In this document: one piece after another, positions 1 through 12,611 of the stretch | How positions within the stretch are numbered: position 1 is the first letter of the stretch | How the letters are laid out: every line of letters begins with the position of its first letter | Assembly (NCBI GenBank): GCA_021521415.1 | Contig: JAIQDT010000168.1 | Location: 2,488,501 to 2,552,500 of the forward strand | DNA from: Bidens hawaiensis | Lineage: Eukaryota > Streptophyta > Magnoliopsida > Asterales > Asteraceae | Reading direction: 5' to 3' | Length of the DNA: 64,000 nucleotides | Translations under genes and position numbers: made by a program | Notes under the pieces: generated by a model | Database searches by the model: none | What the model saw: only the letters and a program-made list of their open reading frames with translations | Told to the model about the DNA's origin: nothing

Positions 1-2777
1 ACTGAGCCCACAAGTGAAACCTCTGTTAAACCAGTACTGTACCTGTTCCGGGGGCAATGTTAACCCAGAAACACTTCTAGGGACATCTGGGGACACTGTT
101 AACCCAGCACAGGACCCATTCCGGGGGCAATGTTAACCCAGAAACACTTCGAGGGACATCTGGGGACACTGTTAACCCAATACTGTACCCATTCCGGGGG
201 CAATGTTAACCCAGAAACACTTCTAGGGACATCTGGGGACACTGTTAACCCAGTACTGTACCCATTCAGGGGGCAATGTTGACCCAGAAACACTTCTAGG
301 GACATCTGGGGACACTGTTAACCCAGTACTATACCCATTCCATACGATTCCCGTACAATCAAATATTTATAAATACACGCAAATCCATGCGTTCAGTATG
401 TACTTAAACATTTCAGTAGTAACATGCTTCCGCCCCGAGAAAATATTAAAAAAAAAACAATTCAGAAAAAGGGGCTCGTGAAACTCACCTTAGCACATGC
501 AAGCAGGTACAACAGTCATTATTAGTTAACACGTCCAATCTGTAATATGATCCCTACGATCGTTATTATACAATTATAGTTTATATAATCTTTAACCGTA
601 TCAACCGGTACATCTGGGGACACTGTTAACCCAGTACTGTAACCATTCCGGGGGCAACGTTAACCCAGAAACACTTCTCCGGATTCAGATTGTGATATCG
701 TTTAGAGTTCACTAGTCAAATTTCTATTAGTCGTTTTTCCCGTTTTGCGTGCCTAGCACGGTTATCCGTTTTTACGTTTCTAAAATGAGTTTGGTCACAC
801 ACGACCCGAAAATAGTGGTTGACTGATAGTTTAATTAAAGTTGTGAAATTAGAGCTCGGTTTAGACGCCCCGATTGGCCGCAGGACCCGTTTCCGTCTTT
901 AGCGTACCGGAAACCGTTAAATCGGAATAAATTACCTAAATCATCCGAATTATTTTCGGATGATTTATTTTTTCTTGTTTAACTTGATTATATGAAAATA
1001 GTTCATTTTTAGGGTTTTTATACACCAGTCAGCTCGCTTAAGCGAGCTTTACCGGTTTACTCGTTTTAAGCTTTAAAAGTTTGTTTTTGCACAAATAATT
1101 ATCCGTTTAATCTCGGATCTTGAAATTTTGCACAAATCACTTTTTGACAGTGGGTAAATTTATTAAAATATTTCCAGAATTAATTTCTATATTTAAAATT
1201 TATTTATCTATTTTTAAACACCATTTAAACACTAAATATGTCGTAAATAATAAACGATCTTAGAAAAATCCCAAATTTTTCCTGGATGTCCCCTGCCATC
1301 CACATAGTCCCCTGTAATTTTTTCAGAACCAGAATCTTCTTTTACATGCCATTTTCACTAAAACCGAGATAGAAAACCCTAGAACTCGTTTAACCGAAAA
1401 GCATACTTAGACTTCTTCAACTGACCTAAAATTTTGTGTGTGATATATACATGTTATAAAAAGCTTATCTGGAATTTTCCAGAATTTTTCATGATATTTA
1501 ACTATTTTTCACCATTTTTAGCCAAAACCGAGCATTAAATTCACCAAATATTCATCCTTTGTCCAAAAATTACCAAAAATTCACAGAACTCATATTTTAA
1601 TGTATTTAACACCTCTGTAAAATTTCATGACCTAACCCTAAACCATCAACAATCTGTCCAAAAACTGCAAAACCGAACATAAACCGAATATACCTTTTGT
1701 TTTCCGCCACTACTAGCTACACACTCGTCTTTCCGCCTTATTTACCACTAAATACAGAACCTACAACCAACATACCACAATCCCAAGCAAGTTACACTCA
1801 CGATCAAGCCTCTTACACTCTAGTTTCGGTTATTGTTTCAAAACTAAAGTTTAAACCGTAAAAATTCGTTTTTGGTCCGTTTAACTCCTTTCTTGGACCA
1901 AGTTCCCTTGTATAACTCGTATACATCACTTGATCATGCAAGAATCGGTTTTCATCTTAGAAACCTCATTTTCTTGCAAATAAACTCAAGAAACGAATAT
2001 GGAAACGTAAATAACTCGTTCTTTACCTCGGTTTTCTTGCTCCAAATCTCGGTTTTTGAGTGATAATGTGGAGAGGAAGATGGAATAATGCCATGGTTGT
2101 TCAAAAAAAAAAGAAATGAAGGAATGGGGTTGGACCCTTGGTCCGATCGGCTTCATGGAGGGGTGGGGTCGGACCCACCTTTTCATTCTTAGCCACATAT
2201 TTAGATTTCAGAAATCCGGATAACGTTTTGGATAATCTGGTTCAGTTCGTTTTTCGGTTAAATGTTTAATTCGGCTTAAAACGAGGCTAAAACGGTCGTT
2301 TTTCGGCTAAAAAATGAAATTTATATAAAACCGATTTAAAAACTTTATAAACTTAAACCATGACATTTATTAGCTTGAAACATAATATTATTAATAATTG
2401 CGCATCTTTTTCGGCTTGATCGATCGTCTCTTGCTCGGTTTGGTATTAAAGGTTTCGTTTAACGTACCGAAGTACCATTAAATCGAAATTCTTTTTCTGT
2501 GCTTTAATTCACTTATCCCGAAGCTTTAACACTTCGTAAACATCACTAAATATCATATATATCGTCTATAATTGAACCCTCGATTCGTTCGGGTTTCAAT
2601 AACTATCGATCGATTGATTGCATATTCAATACGATGAATTATATATTCACGTACAATCAATACAGTGAACCATGTATTCTCGTATAATTACTATGGTAAT
2701 TCATGTATCCGACATTAAATATAACGTAACCATTGTCTACCGGTTAGGGTACACCTGGTTTCGTCGGAATCGTTACA
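1..2777 (-). mobile_element. 3' LTR of gypsy element G1, cut by the window start
   Basis: This stretch is a near-identical direct repeat of 8660-11215. It ends at 2777 with the same terminal sequence (...CGTTACA) as the other copy, and the minus-strand PPT follows at once. Since pol runs on the minus strand, this is the downstream (3') LTR. Base 1 matches base 8660, 373 bases inside the complete LTR, so the outer end and its target duplication lie outside the window. It is about 220 bp longer than the matching part of the other LTR because of three extra 73-bp tandem units near its start. Confidence 0.9.
50..345. repeat. 73-bp minisatellite inside the G1 LTR, four copies
   Basis: The block GGGGGCAATGTTAACCCAG recurs at 50, 123, 196 and 269, an exact 73-bp period, each time followed by an ACACTTC..GGGACATCTGGGGACACTGTTAACCC stretch. 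The sister LTR holds one full unit here (from about 8709). Another diverged unit is found at about 607-680 and again at 9048-9120. Confidence 0.92.
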
Positions 2778-2812
2778 TTCTCCCCCGTTAAGAAATTTCG
2801 TCCTCGAAATTT
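2778..2812 (-). promoter_or_regulatory. Polypurine tract of G1
   Basis: On the minus strand a purine run AACGGGGGAGAA lies directly against the start of the LTR (TGTAACG). It is preceded by a GGACGAAATTTCTTAA block that is common just before the PPT of Tekay/Del-like plant gypsy elements. It would prime plus-strand DNA synthesis. Confidence 0.8.
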
Positions 2813-2879
2813 TACACGCCCACTATCCCCTTCCGAGAGAAAGGTGGGGTTTTTTTTTTCCTTCAAAATTCACCATCGC

Positions 2880-5560
2880 GTTACCAGGTATAATCTGGTC
2901 CTCGCTGTGAATTCCACTTAATCTTAATCAATAAAGCTTGGTGTGTCCAAACTGTTTAGTTTTCCCGTCTACTATCTCTACGGAATTATTTATGATATCA
3001 GGCATGTCTTCTATGAGTACCTCCATTACTGGTACTTTCGTTGCCTCGTCGCTTAGGTACTTTTCAATCCGTATACATGGCAAAACATCATGTATAGTAT
3101 TTAGCCCCTGGAGTACTTTAATCGATAAACTAAATGACCAATCATGGAGATAGTCTCATGAGGTCCAATATATTAAAGAGCTATTTTCGGTTTTGCCAAA
3201 CCTCATATCACCTCTCTAAGGTGATGCCTTAAAAATGCCTTGTCACCTCTTTCCAGTGACAATGGTTTCCTATGAATGTTGGCATAAATCCTTTGCCAAT
3301 CCCGCGCTGCTTTCAACTTATCTTAAATATTATAAATTCGATTGGTTGTTTCTCAAATCAATTCAAATCTTATGGCTTGATTGACGCCCATTTTCAATTT
3401 AACAAATTGGTGATAATTACTTCACCCATAGAAAGCTTCAAGCTCTCGATGCTTCCTTCCCCGCCTTCCAATAATGGAAGTAGGATGACTATTTCGATCT
3501 GAGATCACTGAAAATGGTACTCCACGACGAGATACCATTTCACCATCAGAAATTTGGGCGAGAATTCATTGTGGTAATCGTCATGGATTGGGATGAAATG
3601 CGAGGATTGGTTAATCGATCCGCGATTACCCAATTTACATCATGCCTTTGATATACCTTGGGAATTTGCGTCCCGAAATCCATTGTAATTTATTCCCACT
3701 ATCATTGGCGAATTTTCTGTCGTTGTGGCGTTCCCTAGGGTTTTCGGTGTGCAGCCTTATCTCTTGCATAACTTAAATATTCACCAACATACGTAACCAT
3801 ATCTTTCTCCAATCTCGGCCATTAATAAAATCCTTTCAGATATTCGTATCATCAATAGTCTATTCCGATCCCGGATGTATGGAATATTTCGATCTATGCG
3901 CTTTGTCCATGATTAATTCACGAAGGTCATGGAGGGTCGGGATCCAAATCCGATTTTTGAAATAGAGAATTTCGTCCACGCGCTGTTCGAAATTCTTCTC
4001 ATTGCCGTAAAGTCCCTCCTTTTCCAATTGTTCCTCTTTCAACGCCTCACGTTGAGCGACTCAAATCAGGTCTGAAAAGTTCGACTGGACTATCATCCCC
4101 AGCGCTCGCACTCGCAATGGCTTAACCCGATCTTTCCTACTCAAGGCATCGGCTACGACGTTAGCCTTGCCGGGGTGTAACGGATGTCACAGTCATAATC
4201 GCTTAACAACTCGACCCATCTTCGTTGAATATGAGACTGCGGTCTCTTATCATCTATAAAATTTGTACATTTGCGTCGTACAAAGGATTATGAGTTGGGT
4301 AATGCTAAAAATTCTTCACTAAACCGCTGATAGTCTCCGGCTAGTCCTAAAATTTTGCGCATTTCCTTTGGCGCCTTGGGTGACTGCCAATTTTAATGGT
4401 TTCTATCTTATTTGGATCTATGTGAAATCCTTGTTGCTTTACAACATGACCAAGGGATTATGCTTTCTGTATTCAAAATCACCTTTCGAAAACTTCGCGT
4501 ACAACTCCTCTTGCTTTAACACTTCCATAATTTTCCTTAAACGTCGTTCGTGCTCTTCTTTACGTTGCAAATATATCAAAATATCATCAATGAATGCTAT
4601 GACAAATTTGTCAAAGTAAGGTTTACAGACTCGGTTCATGAGTTCCATGAATACTGCCTGTGCATTTGTTAACCCGAACGGCATGAATAAGAATTCATAA
4701 TGGCCGTAGCGAGTCCGGAACGCCGTTGTTGCAACGTCCTCCTCTTGGATTTTTCATTTGGTGATAACTATATCTATGATCAATTTTCTAAAAATAAATC
4801 GCCCCTTGCAGTTGGTTAAACAGATCATTTACTTCGAAGAAGTGAATACCTATTCTTGATCGTCACTTTATTCAATTCTCCCTAATCAATACATATCCTA
4901 ACACTTCCGTCCTTCATTTCCCAACTAACACTGGTGCACCCCATGGTGACTAACCAGATCGTATAAAACCTTATCCAATAATTCTTGCATTTCAGTTGGT
5001 GCAAGTCGGTAAGATGCTTTAGCAACAGGGCCAGCTTGAGGTATTAAATCGATTCTGAATTCGACCTGTCGGGTTGGCGGTAATCCAGGAAGTTCTTCTG
5101 GGAAAACTTCTGGATATTTACGTATCACCGCAACATCTTCTATATGTTTTCTTTTAAATACTTTTCTCTGTATCTAATCGCTTCATCGTCCGAAAGAGAG
5201 CTTCTAATCATCTTCTTTTCATATTTGATTTCAGCTTCATGTTGAGTTAGCCAATCCATGTTAACTATTACGTCAAAACTTCTTAACTTTACTGGTCGTA
5301 GGTCAATAAGGAAAGGTTAATCGTTCAGAATAATAGGACAATTCCGAACAATTTAGTTAACCATCAGGGATTTACCGTTAGCGATTCTACAGTATAGGGT
5401 TCTGTAGTTCCACTAATCGGTAACTTTCCAAATGGTAGGAGGTTAACAGGAACTGACTTCTATCGGCGACCGTAAAAATATCACCGAAGCCTATTGATTT
5501 AAAACTACAACACACTTAACACCACCTTTGGATCATGACTTGCTTTATTCGAATTGCTCA
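2880..5560 (-). pseudogene. Decayed gypsy pol of G1 (protease, RT, RNase H, integrase remnants)
   Basis: Minus-strand fragments in pol order can be recognised. At 5128-4925 there is the linker into RT, with the FPEELPGLPP and APTEMQELL motifs. At 4684-4439 is RT with PFGLTNAQAVFMELMN and the active-site stretch FIDDILIYL. At 4042-3860 is the region before the integrase zinc domain, with FKNRIWIPTL and SIHPGS. At about 2935-2893 is a chromodomain-like tail reading WNSQRGPDYTW. Frameshifts and stops separate every block, so no working enzyme is expected. The WNSQRGP tail places it near Tekay/Del chromoviruses; this lineage call is inference. Confidence 0.85.
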
Positions 5561-5599
5561 CAAAAGCACGGCTCCTTGCTTGATCAGAGGATGATGCTT

Positions 5600-7596
5600 G
5601 TCATGAGGTTCGTCTTCCAACGACACCTTGGTTCATCCTTGGGCAATTTCTCTTGAAACGTTCTGTACCGCCACATTCATAGCAAGCACAACTGTTTGGC
5701 ATAATTTGATTTCTTTGGATGGATTGTTATTGAAGCTGTTGGGTTCGGAGTGGTTGTACACGAATGGGTTGGGGTTGCCGGTTCACATGGCTTCAATTGG
5801 TTCTACAATTGGGGCATTACGTCCATCTTTACCACACCTGTGGCCTACTATCACTCGACATTCTTCTTCCTGCCGATAACCATATTTTCCACATTTAGTG
5901 AAGGACCCTTCATGCGGTTCATGTTTTCACACCAGAACTAGTCTTAGTATAATTCTGGGTTGTAGGACCTACCTACTTATTCAAAAGCCTATCTTGCACT
6001 ATACCTTTATCATTTCTCTTCTTTAACACTCGACGTCTCACCTAACGTCCTTCCAGTCCGCTTCCCATAGAGTCAAATATATCAATGCTGGCTTGTGACA
6101 CAACCCTTCCAAAGGTTGTATATTTTACAGGATTGACTATACTCCTTATCGATGGAGTTAGTCCCCAATATAGCGCTCACTTCGTTTAGCTTCAAGAGTA
6201 ATTAGCCATGTTACCAGACATGACAATTCCTTCAAACGATTAGCGTGTTCTAAGTGATCAGCACACAATATTTCTATCTTCCATAGCTCAGTTTCCAATC
6301 TCTGAACTTAATTACTCGAATAAAAGTGCTCTAGCCCAAGAATTTTAAATTCCGACCATATCATCTGAGTAATAATTTTCTAACTATAATTTTGTACCAT
6401 CGTGTTCCATCACGATACAACATAATCTACCAACATATCTGTAGCATATTTCATTACTCAATGTTCTAGACTCTTGCCAATATCCTTAACCATTTCGATC
6501 TTTCCTATCCACTCGCTAATCTATTCCTCCCTTTACCATCAGTAAACTATTAATAATTTCCTTAACACAACCAACAAACATATCTTTATACCGGATCTAA
6601 TTCATTACGACTACTATTCATGTTTAGTTTATAACTAATACTTGTAGTCATAATAGTATTCGGTGGGACATTATCACTCTTAGTAATACCACTAAGATTT
6701 GAAATATTCATATTCATGTGATTGCTCGATCTATAATTCTGCGATCACATTTGCATCAACACTACCAGTGATCTGTGATACGACATTCGGTATCATCATC
6801 TGCTATCTTTGAGCAACCAACTGAATCATATCAATCTCCATCATTGGAGTTACTCTTTTTATGTCATTCTGCCGTACCCACCCCGTACGCAGTAATCAAT
6901 ACTAATCTCACCGTATAACTCGTTACCAACTCAATCATAACAGCAGGTACACATACACACCAAATATTATCACACATATTACACATACCAGTATCTAGTA
7001 TATATGTCCCACAAATATAATAACATATGGACTTAACCTGATGTCGTTAACGTTCAAATATGTTTCATAACCCTTGTCATCAACTGACATATAGATCTTT
7101 CTCAACAAAGATTAATGTTTTAATATGCTTGATTTCAATATCCTTTTGCATGTCAGCATAACCGATACATGCTCACCGTGAGCACCAAACTATTACGTAC
7201 CACGGAGTTATAATATCCGTGTCTATTCGTATATCCGGCATACACGGTATACCACCTACGAACGAATAACAAACTATGCTATAATGATTCCAACACCTCT
7301 TTGTGTATTGGTAATCATTCTATTCGAGTATACATGGGTATAGGCATCTAACGGATGTAAGGATAACATAGGGAGTTGCAAGGTTCAAGGTAATCGCGCA
7401 ACATGGGTTGCCTTCAAATATTATCAATTACTATTATGGGAAACTCTATCACTTGCTCAGTCAATGTCCTCAGGCGTTCTAGGTTCGCTAAAATCGGTAA
7501 TTCTCGACCTGGAGGTGGTATGACTCATATGTTTGAGAGTAAGAGATACATATACATATTTCCATATATTATTTTTGTCTGCTCATTTATTATCAA

Positions 7597-7645
<49 letters not shown>

Positions 7646-8267
7646 TTTTTTTTTTTACCTTAATGGAATAAGAATGGGTTCAGGTACAGATCCGTCCGTA
7701 CGTGAGGGTCGGCGGTTCGGGTGAACATAGGGGTTATTAGAATATACGGTACCGGTGTTGGTAGGGTAAGGGATTCATCAATTTTGGTTGGGAGTGACGG
7801 TTACTAGATATTTCTGGTTAATGTCAAACGGGAGATATAACTTGGTACTATCATAACTATGGCCCGATAAGTCAGACTTATCATCAACCGATGCTCTAGA
7901 AATTTTTAGCATCCTCAGTACTTTTGTTATTTCATCCCCCGGTTCCCTATCCGGGTCCTATTTCTCAATACATGTACCCACAAGATATGTACATATATAT
8001 ATACACATTAGCACGTATAAATAATATTATATACTTTACACATATGTTGCCATTTTTACCTATTAATGTACCCCGTGACTTCCCCTGAACTCCCTTGTGT
8101 GGACAAGTCTGTTATTATGTTCCGGACCATAATAACTCACTTGTCCATCCAAGTTCATCCAGATCTCGTCACTATAAATTATTAGTTGATATTCAGATCC
8201 TATAATACTTGAGCTACTGATTATATTTTAGGTATCTTTTAAAGACATCCTAAATCTTTATAACCAA
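5600..8267 (-). pseudogene. Decayed gag and leader region of G1
   Basis: No open frame survives. A degenerate gag zinc knuckle is readable on the minus strand at 5684-5643 as CYECGGTERFKRNC. It has the CX2C...C spacing, but Arg stands where His should be. The rest, up to the PBS, has no coding signal I can recognise and contains an ATT microsatellite at about 7600. Its position between pol and the PBS is what identifies it as gag plus untranslated leader. Confidence 0.6.
7600..7657. repeat. (ATT)n microsatellite followed by a T run
   Basis: About fifteen uninterrupted ATT units are followed by about a dozen T. The forward frames give poly-Leu or poly-Ile ORFs with no other support, so these are not genes. 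Confidence 0.95.
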
Positions 8268-8281
8268 TGGCTCTGATACCA
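8268..8281 (-). promoter_or_regulatory. Primer-binding site of G1 (initiator-Met type)
   Basis: The plus strand reads TGGCTCTGATACCA, which is TGGTATCAGAGCCA on the element strand, the standard plant initiator-Met tRNA PBS. It lies five bases from the LTR end at 8287 and fixes the 5' side of G1. Confidence 0.92.
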
Positions 8282-8286
8282 ACTTC

Positions 8287-11215
8287 TGTAACACCCCGTA
8301 ACCGCAGCGGAAACGTAAACGGGATGCAACAGACACCTCTGATATCAACCACATTGTTTATAAAGAAAACTGAATACATTAATATACTTCAAATTACATT
8401 ATCTCATATTTCATTACCGTCTAGGTGATACACACATCATGCATTACGATACATAATTCTATTTATTAATATGTATCCTAACATCCCGCACGCAAATCTT
8501 ACACACATCAAGCACTTAGCACGTAAGCAATCACTTCATCTTAATTGTACCTGAAAAGCATGTGAGAACACGGGTCAACTACGAATAGTTTGTGAGTTTC
8601 ACAATTCGAGTAAACCATGATAAATCATTGTCAAAATATAATATTATCGATGTAATTATACTGAGCCCACAAGTGAAACCTCTGTTAAACCAGTACTGTA
8701 CCTGTTCCGGGGGCAATGTTAACCCAGAAACACTTCTAGGGACATCTGGGGACACTGTTAACCCAGTACTGTACCCATTCCGTACGATTCCCGTACAATC
8801 AAATATTTATAAATACACGCAAATCCATGCGTTCAGTATGTACTTAAACTTCAGTAGTAACATGCTTCCGCCCCGAGAAAATATTTAAAAAAAAAACAAT
8901 TCAGAAAAAGGGGCTCGTGAAACTCAACTTAGTACATGCAAGCAGGTACAACAGTCATTATTGGTTAACACGTCCAATCTGTAATATGATCCCTACGATC
9001 GTTATTATACAATTATAGTTTATATAATCTTTAACCGTATCAACCGGTACATCTGGGGACACTGTTAACCCAGTACTGTACCCATTCCGGGGGCAATGTT
9101 AACCCATAAACACTTCTCCGGACTCAGATTGTGATATCGTTTAGAGTTCACTAGTCAAATTTCTATTAGTCTTTTTTCCCGTTTTGCGTGCCTAGCACGG
9201 TTATCCGTTTTTACGTTTCTAAAATGAGTTTGGTCACACACGACCCGAAAATAGTGTTTGACTGATAGTTTAATTAAAGTTGTGAAATTAGAGCTCGGTT
9301 TAGACGCCCCGATTGGCGCGGGAACCGTTTCCGTCTTTAGCGTACCGGAAACCGTTAAATCGGAATAAATTACGTAAATCATCCGAATTATTTTCGGATG
9401 ATTTATTTTTACTTGTTTAACTCGATTATATGAAAATAGTTCATTTTTAGGGTTTTTATACACTAGTCAGCTCGCTTAAGCGAGCTTTACCGGTTTACTC
9501 GTTTTAAGCTTTAAAAGTTTGTTTTTGCACAAATAATTATCCGTTTAATCTCGGATCTTGAAATTTTGCACAAATCACTTTTTGACAGTGGGGAAATTTA
9601 TTAAAATATTTCCAGAATTAATTTCTATATTTAAAATTTATTTATCTATTTTTAAACACCATTTAAACACTAAATATGTCGTAAATACTAAACGATCTTA
9701 GAAAAATCCCAAATTTTTCCTGGATGTACCCTGCCATCCAAATAGACCCCTGTAATTTTTCCAGAACCAAAATCTTCTTTTACATGCCATTTTCAGTAAA
9801 ACCGAGCTAGAAAACCCTAGAACTCGTTTAACCAAAAAGCCTACTTAGACTTCTCCAACTGACCTAAAATTTTGTGTGTCACATATACATGTTATAAAAA
9901 GCTTATCTGGAATTTTCCAGAATTTTTCATGATATTTAACTATTTGTCACCATTTTTAGCCAAACCCGAGCATTAAATTCACCAAATATTCATCCTTTGT
10001 CCAAAAATTACCAAAAATTCACAGAACTCATATTTTCATGTATTTAATACCTCTGTAAAATTTCATGACCTAACTCTAAACCATCAACAATCTGTCCAAA
10101 AACTGCAAAACCGAACATAAACCGAATATACCTTTTGTTTTCCGCCACTACTAGCTACACACTCGTCTTTCCGCCTTATTTACCACTAAATACAGAACCT
10201 ACAACCAACATACCACAATCCCAAGCAAGTTACACTCACGATCAAGCCTCTTACACTCTAGTTTCGGTTATTGTTTCAAAACTAAAGTTTAAACCGTAAA
10301 AATTCGTTTTTGGTCCGTTTAACTCCTTTCTTGGACCAAGTTCCCTTGTATAACTCGTATACATCACTTGATCATGCAAGAATCGGTTTTCATCTTAGAA
10401 ACCTCATTTTCTTGCAAATAAACTCAAGAAACGAATATGGAAACGTAAATAACTCGTTCTTTACCTCGGTTTTCTTGCTCCAAATCTCGGTTTTTGAGTG
10501 ATAATGTGGAGAGGAAGATGGAATAATGCCATGGTTGTTCAAAAAAAAAAGAAATGAAGGAATGGGGTTGGACCCTTGGTCCGATCGGCTTCATGGAGGG
10601 GTGGGGTCGGACCCACCTTTTCATTCTTAGCCACATATTTAGATTTCAGAAATCCGGATAACGTTTTGGATAATCTGGTTCAGTTCGTTTTTCGGTTAAA
10701 TGTTTAATTCGGCTTAAAACGAGGCTAAAACGGTCGTTTTTCGGCTAAAAAATGAAATTTATATAAAACCGATTTAAAAACTTTATAAACTTAAACCATG
10801 ACATTTATTAGCTTGAAACATCATATTATTATTAATTGTGCATCTTTTTCGGCTTGATCGATCGTCTCTTGCTCGGTTTGGTATTAAAGGTTTCGTTTAA
10901 CGTACCGAAGTACCATTAAATCGAAATTCTTTTTCTGTGCTTTAATTCACTTATCCCGAAGCTTTAACACTTCGTAAACATCACTAAATAGCATATATAT
11001 CGTCTATAATTGAACCCTCGATTCGTTCGGGTTTCAATAACTATCGATCGATTGATCGCATATTCAATACGATGAATTATATATTCACGTACAATCAATA
11101 CAGTGAACCATGTATTCTCGTATAATTACTATGGTAATTCATGTATCCGACATTAAATATAACGTAACCATTGTCTACCGGTTAGGGTACACCTGGTTTC
11201 GTCGGAATCGTTACA
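8287..11215 (-). mobile_element. Complete 5' LTR of gypsy element G1 (2929 bp)
   Basis: Bounded by TGTAAC and GTTACA, so TG..CA with short inverted ends, and next to the PBS. It matches 1-2777 with scattered single-base differences and small indels. Inside are a CGCTTAAGCGAGC palindrome near 9475, one minisatellite unit at about 8709 and another at about 9048. The first five bases beyond it (AATAG, 11216-11220) should be the target duplication; the partner copy is outside the window. Confidence 0.92.
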
Positions 11216-11310
11216 AATAGCAACTGTCATTAACTCTCTTGTCGACAAATTTATTGTGTGATTTATGACTTGATTGTGATTGTGAGTTAATATTCGGGAC
11301 CGACAGACTG
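11216..11310 (+). mobile_element. Remnant of a SIRE-like copia LTR end, target of G1
   Basis: The sequence TTGTCGACAAATTTATTGTGTG and the following TTGTGAGTTAATATTCGGGACCGACAG block match the end of the copia LTR at about 18449-18517 (TTGTCGACACATTTATTGTGTG...CGAGACCGACAAG). G1 therefore appears to have inserted into a copia LTR of that family. No PBS follows, which would fit a 3' LTR or a broken copy. Confidence 0.6.
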
Positions 11311-11998
11311 CAAAGATCTTGTTCAACCAGGTGTTCACCAACACCACCAAATCAAACCCGAGGAGGTTCCATGAGACATTGGCCCAAAATAAAGAACATA
11401 ATCGCATTAGCTGTGATTAATGATCGAATTTTGATTAATGACAACACAAAACGGAAATGAACAATCGAAGCTTTGAATTGATACTTGTGAAAGTTATGGT
11501 GTCCATAAACTACTGGATTAACCAAGCCATTTGAGGTGAAGACGAGGTTGAAGACTTTTGATCAAATGAACTCGATGGATATTTAGGGCTGCATATTGTG
11601 AACAAGGGGTTTCTTGCAGGGTTGGGTTAAGAGGGTGAAATTACAAATTTGCCCCTTATTTTAACGGCTAAATGTATTTGGGGTTGACGACTATGTTTTA
11701 TTGCAAAAAGATTAAGGGTTCCGAGGTGCATGCAACAAAAAATCCACCCCGTGTACTCAAGCTGCAAAACGGTGTTGGCCACAAGGGTGCATATTGCACT
11801 TAACTCGCCTATATATTTAGGAAACACTTGATTATTAAAAGAGTGTTAAAGAGAAAGCTAGTCACCTTATAGGTTTCTTTGATAATATAAGTCTATCTTA
11901 ACAATTGATTATCATTTCGGGCCTATTATTTCATCATAGGTTTGCATTACATACTTAGGTTATCGGAGGATCTAGCTTCCGAATTTCTTGGTGTGGTC
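11311..11998. other. Unassigned sequence, no gene recognised
   Basis: AT-rich DNA with only short open frames that have no family features. A TATATATTTA stretch near 11811 and a run of T/A-rich sequence to 11990 could be an old LTR, but no paired copy lies in the window. Confidence 0.5.
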
Positions 11999-12611
11999 TA
12001 TCACACCCCAACCTAAGACGGAAATTCCAGGGTGCAAACTGATTGCTCACAACTCACAAGGCACTAACATAACAATATTGGTGACCTTATCTAACTATTT
12101 TATTAAATTCAAATCAAGTACACAGTATCTAAAACAAATTACAAATAACCAAATAAACCCAAAACAAATACTCAAAAACATCCAAACTTGTTGTCTTTTT
12201 ATTCAGTAACCTAAAGTTCAATCTATGTTCTTTATACTTAACTTCAACCATGTATATAACATGCAATATGTGTACAATATACAATAGGTTTGCCAACATA
12301 AAGTTGAGCAAGTAATCACTAGATTTTGACACTAAATATAATATATGGGAAAACTACAAACCGTTACGATGAGTATGAACAATTAAATAATGAGCAATAA
12401 TTTGTGTCTCTTGACCATTGCCTAGTGATCGGGCTTTGGCTACTAAGACAAAATAAATACAAATAATGGTGTCGGTTGACCATTGCCTATCGAATCAGGC
12501 TTTAGCTACTAAGATGATGTATGATAATACTTATTGCGATATATTATAATGACCGTCTCCGAATGCGATAAATAAAAAAAATAAGCATGTAAGCATGTAG
12601 CACATAAACTA
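11999..12611 (-). mobile_element. Fragment of a gypsy-type LTR
   Basis: Its first 110 bases (TCACACCCCAACC..., GGGTGCAAACTGATTGCTCACAAC...) align loosely with the start of the next unit at 12612 (TGACACCCTGACC..., GGGTGCAACGGATTGCTTAAG...). Both resemble the plus-strand start of minus-oriented gypsy LTRs in this window. It has no internal region of its own and is probably the truncated end of a related LTR. Confidence 0.5.
12411..12516. repeat. Tandem duplication, about 65-bp period
   Basis: TTGACCATTGCCTA followed by GGCTTTGGCTACTAAGA at 12411 recurs at 12476 as TTGACCATTGCCTA...GGCTTTAGCTACTAAGA. It is an imperfect duplication inside the LTR fragment. Confidence 0.8.

Noticed and set aside
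2938..3502. Plus-strand ORFs of about 70 codons
   Set aside because: Antisense to decayed integrase of G1 and without family features.
7403..7724. Plus-strand ORFs with poly-Leu and poly-Ile runs
   Set aside because: They are translations of the (ATT)n and T runs in decayed gag of G1.
11627..11827. Short minus-strand ORF in unassigned DNA
   Set aside because: 66 codons, no motif, no supporting copy; likely chance.
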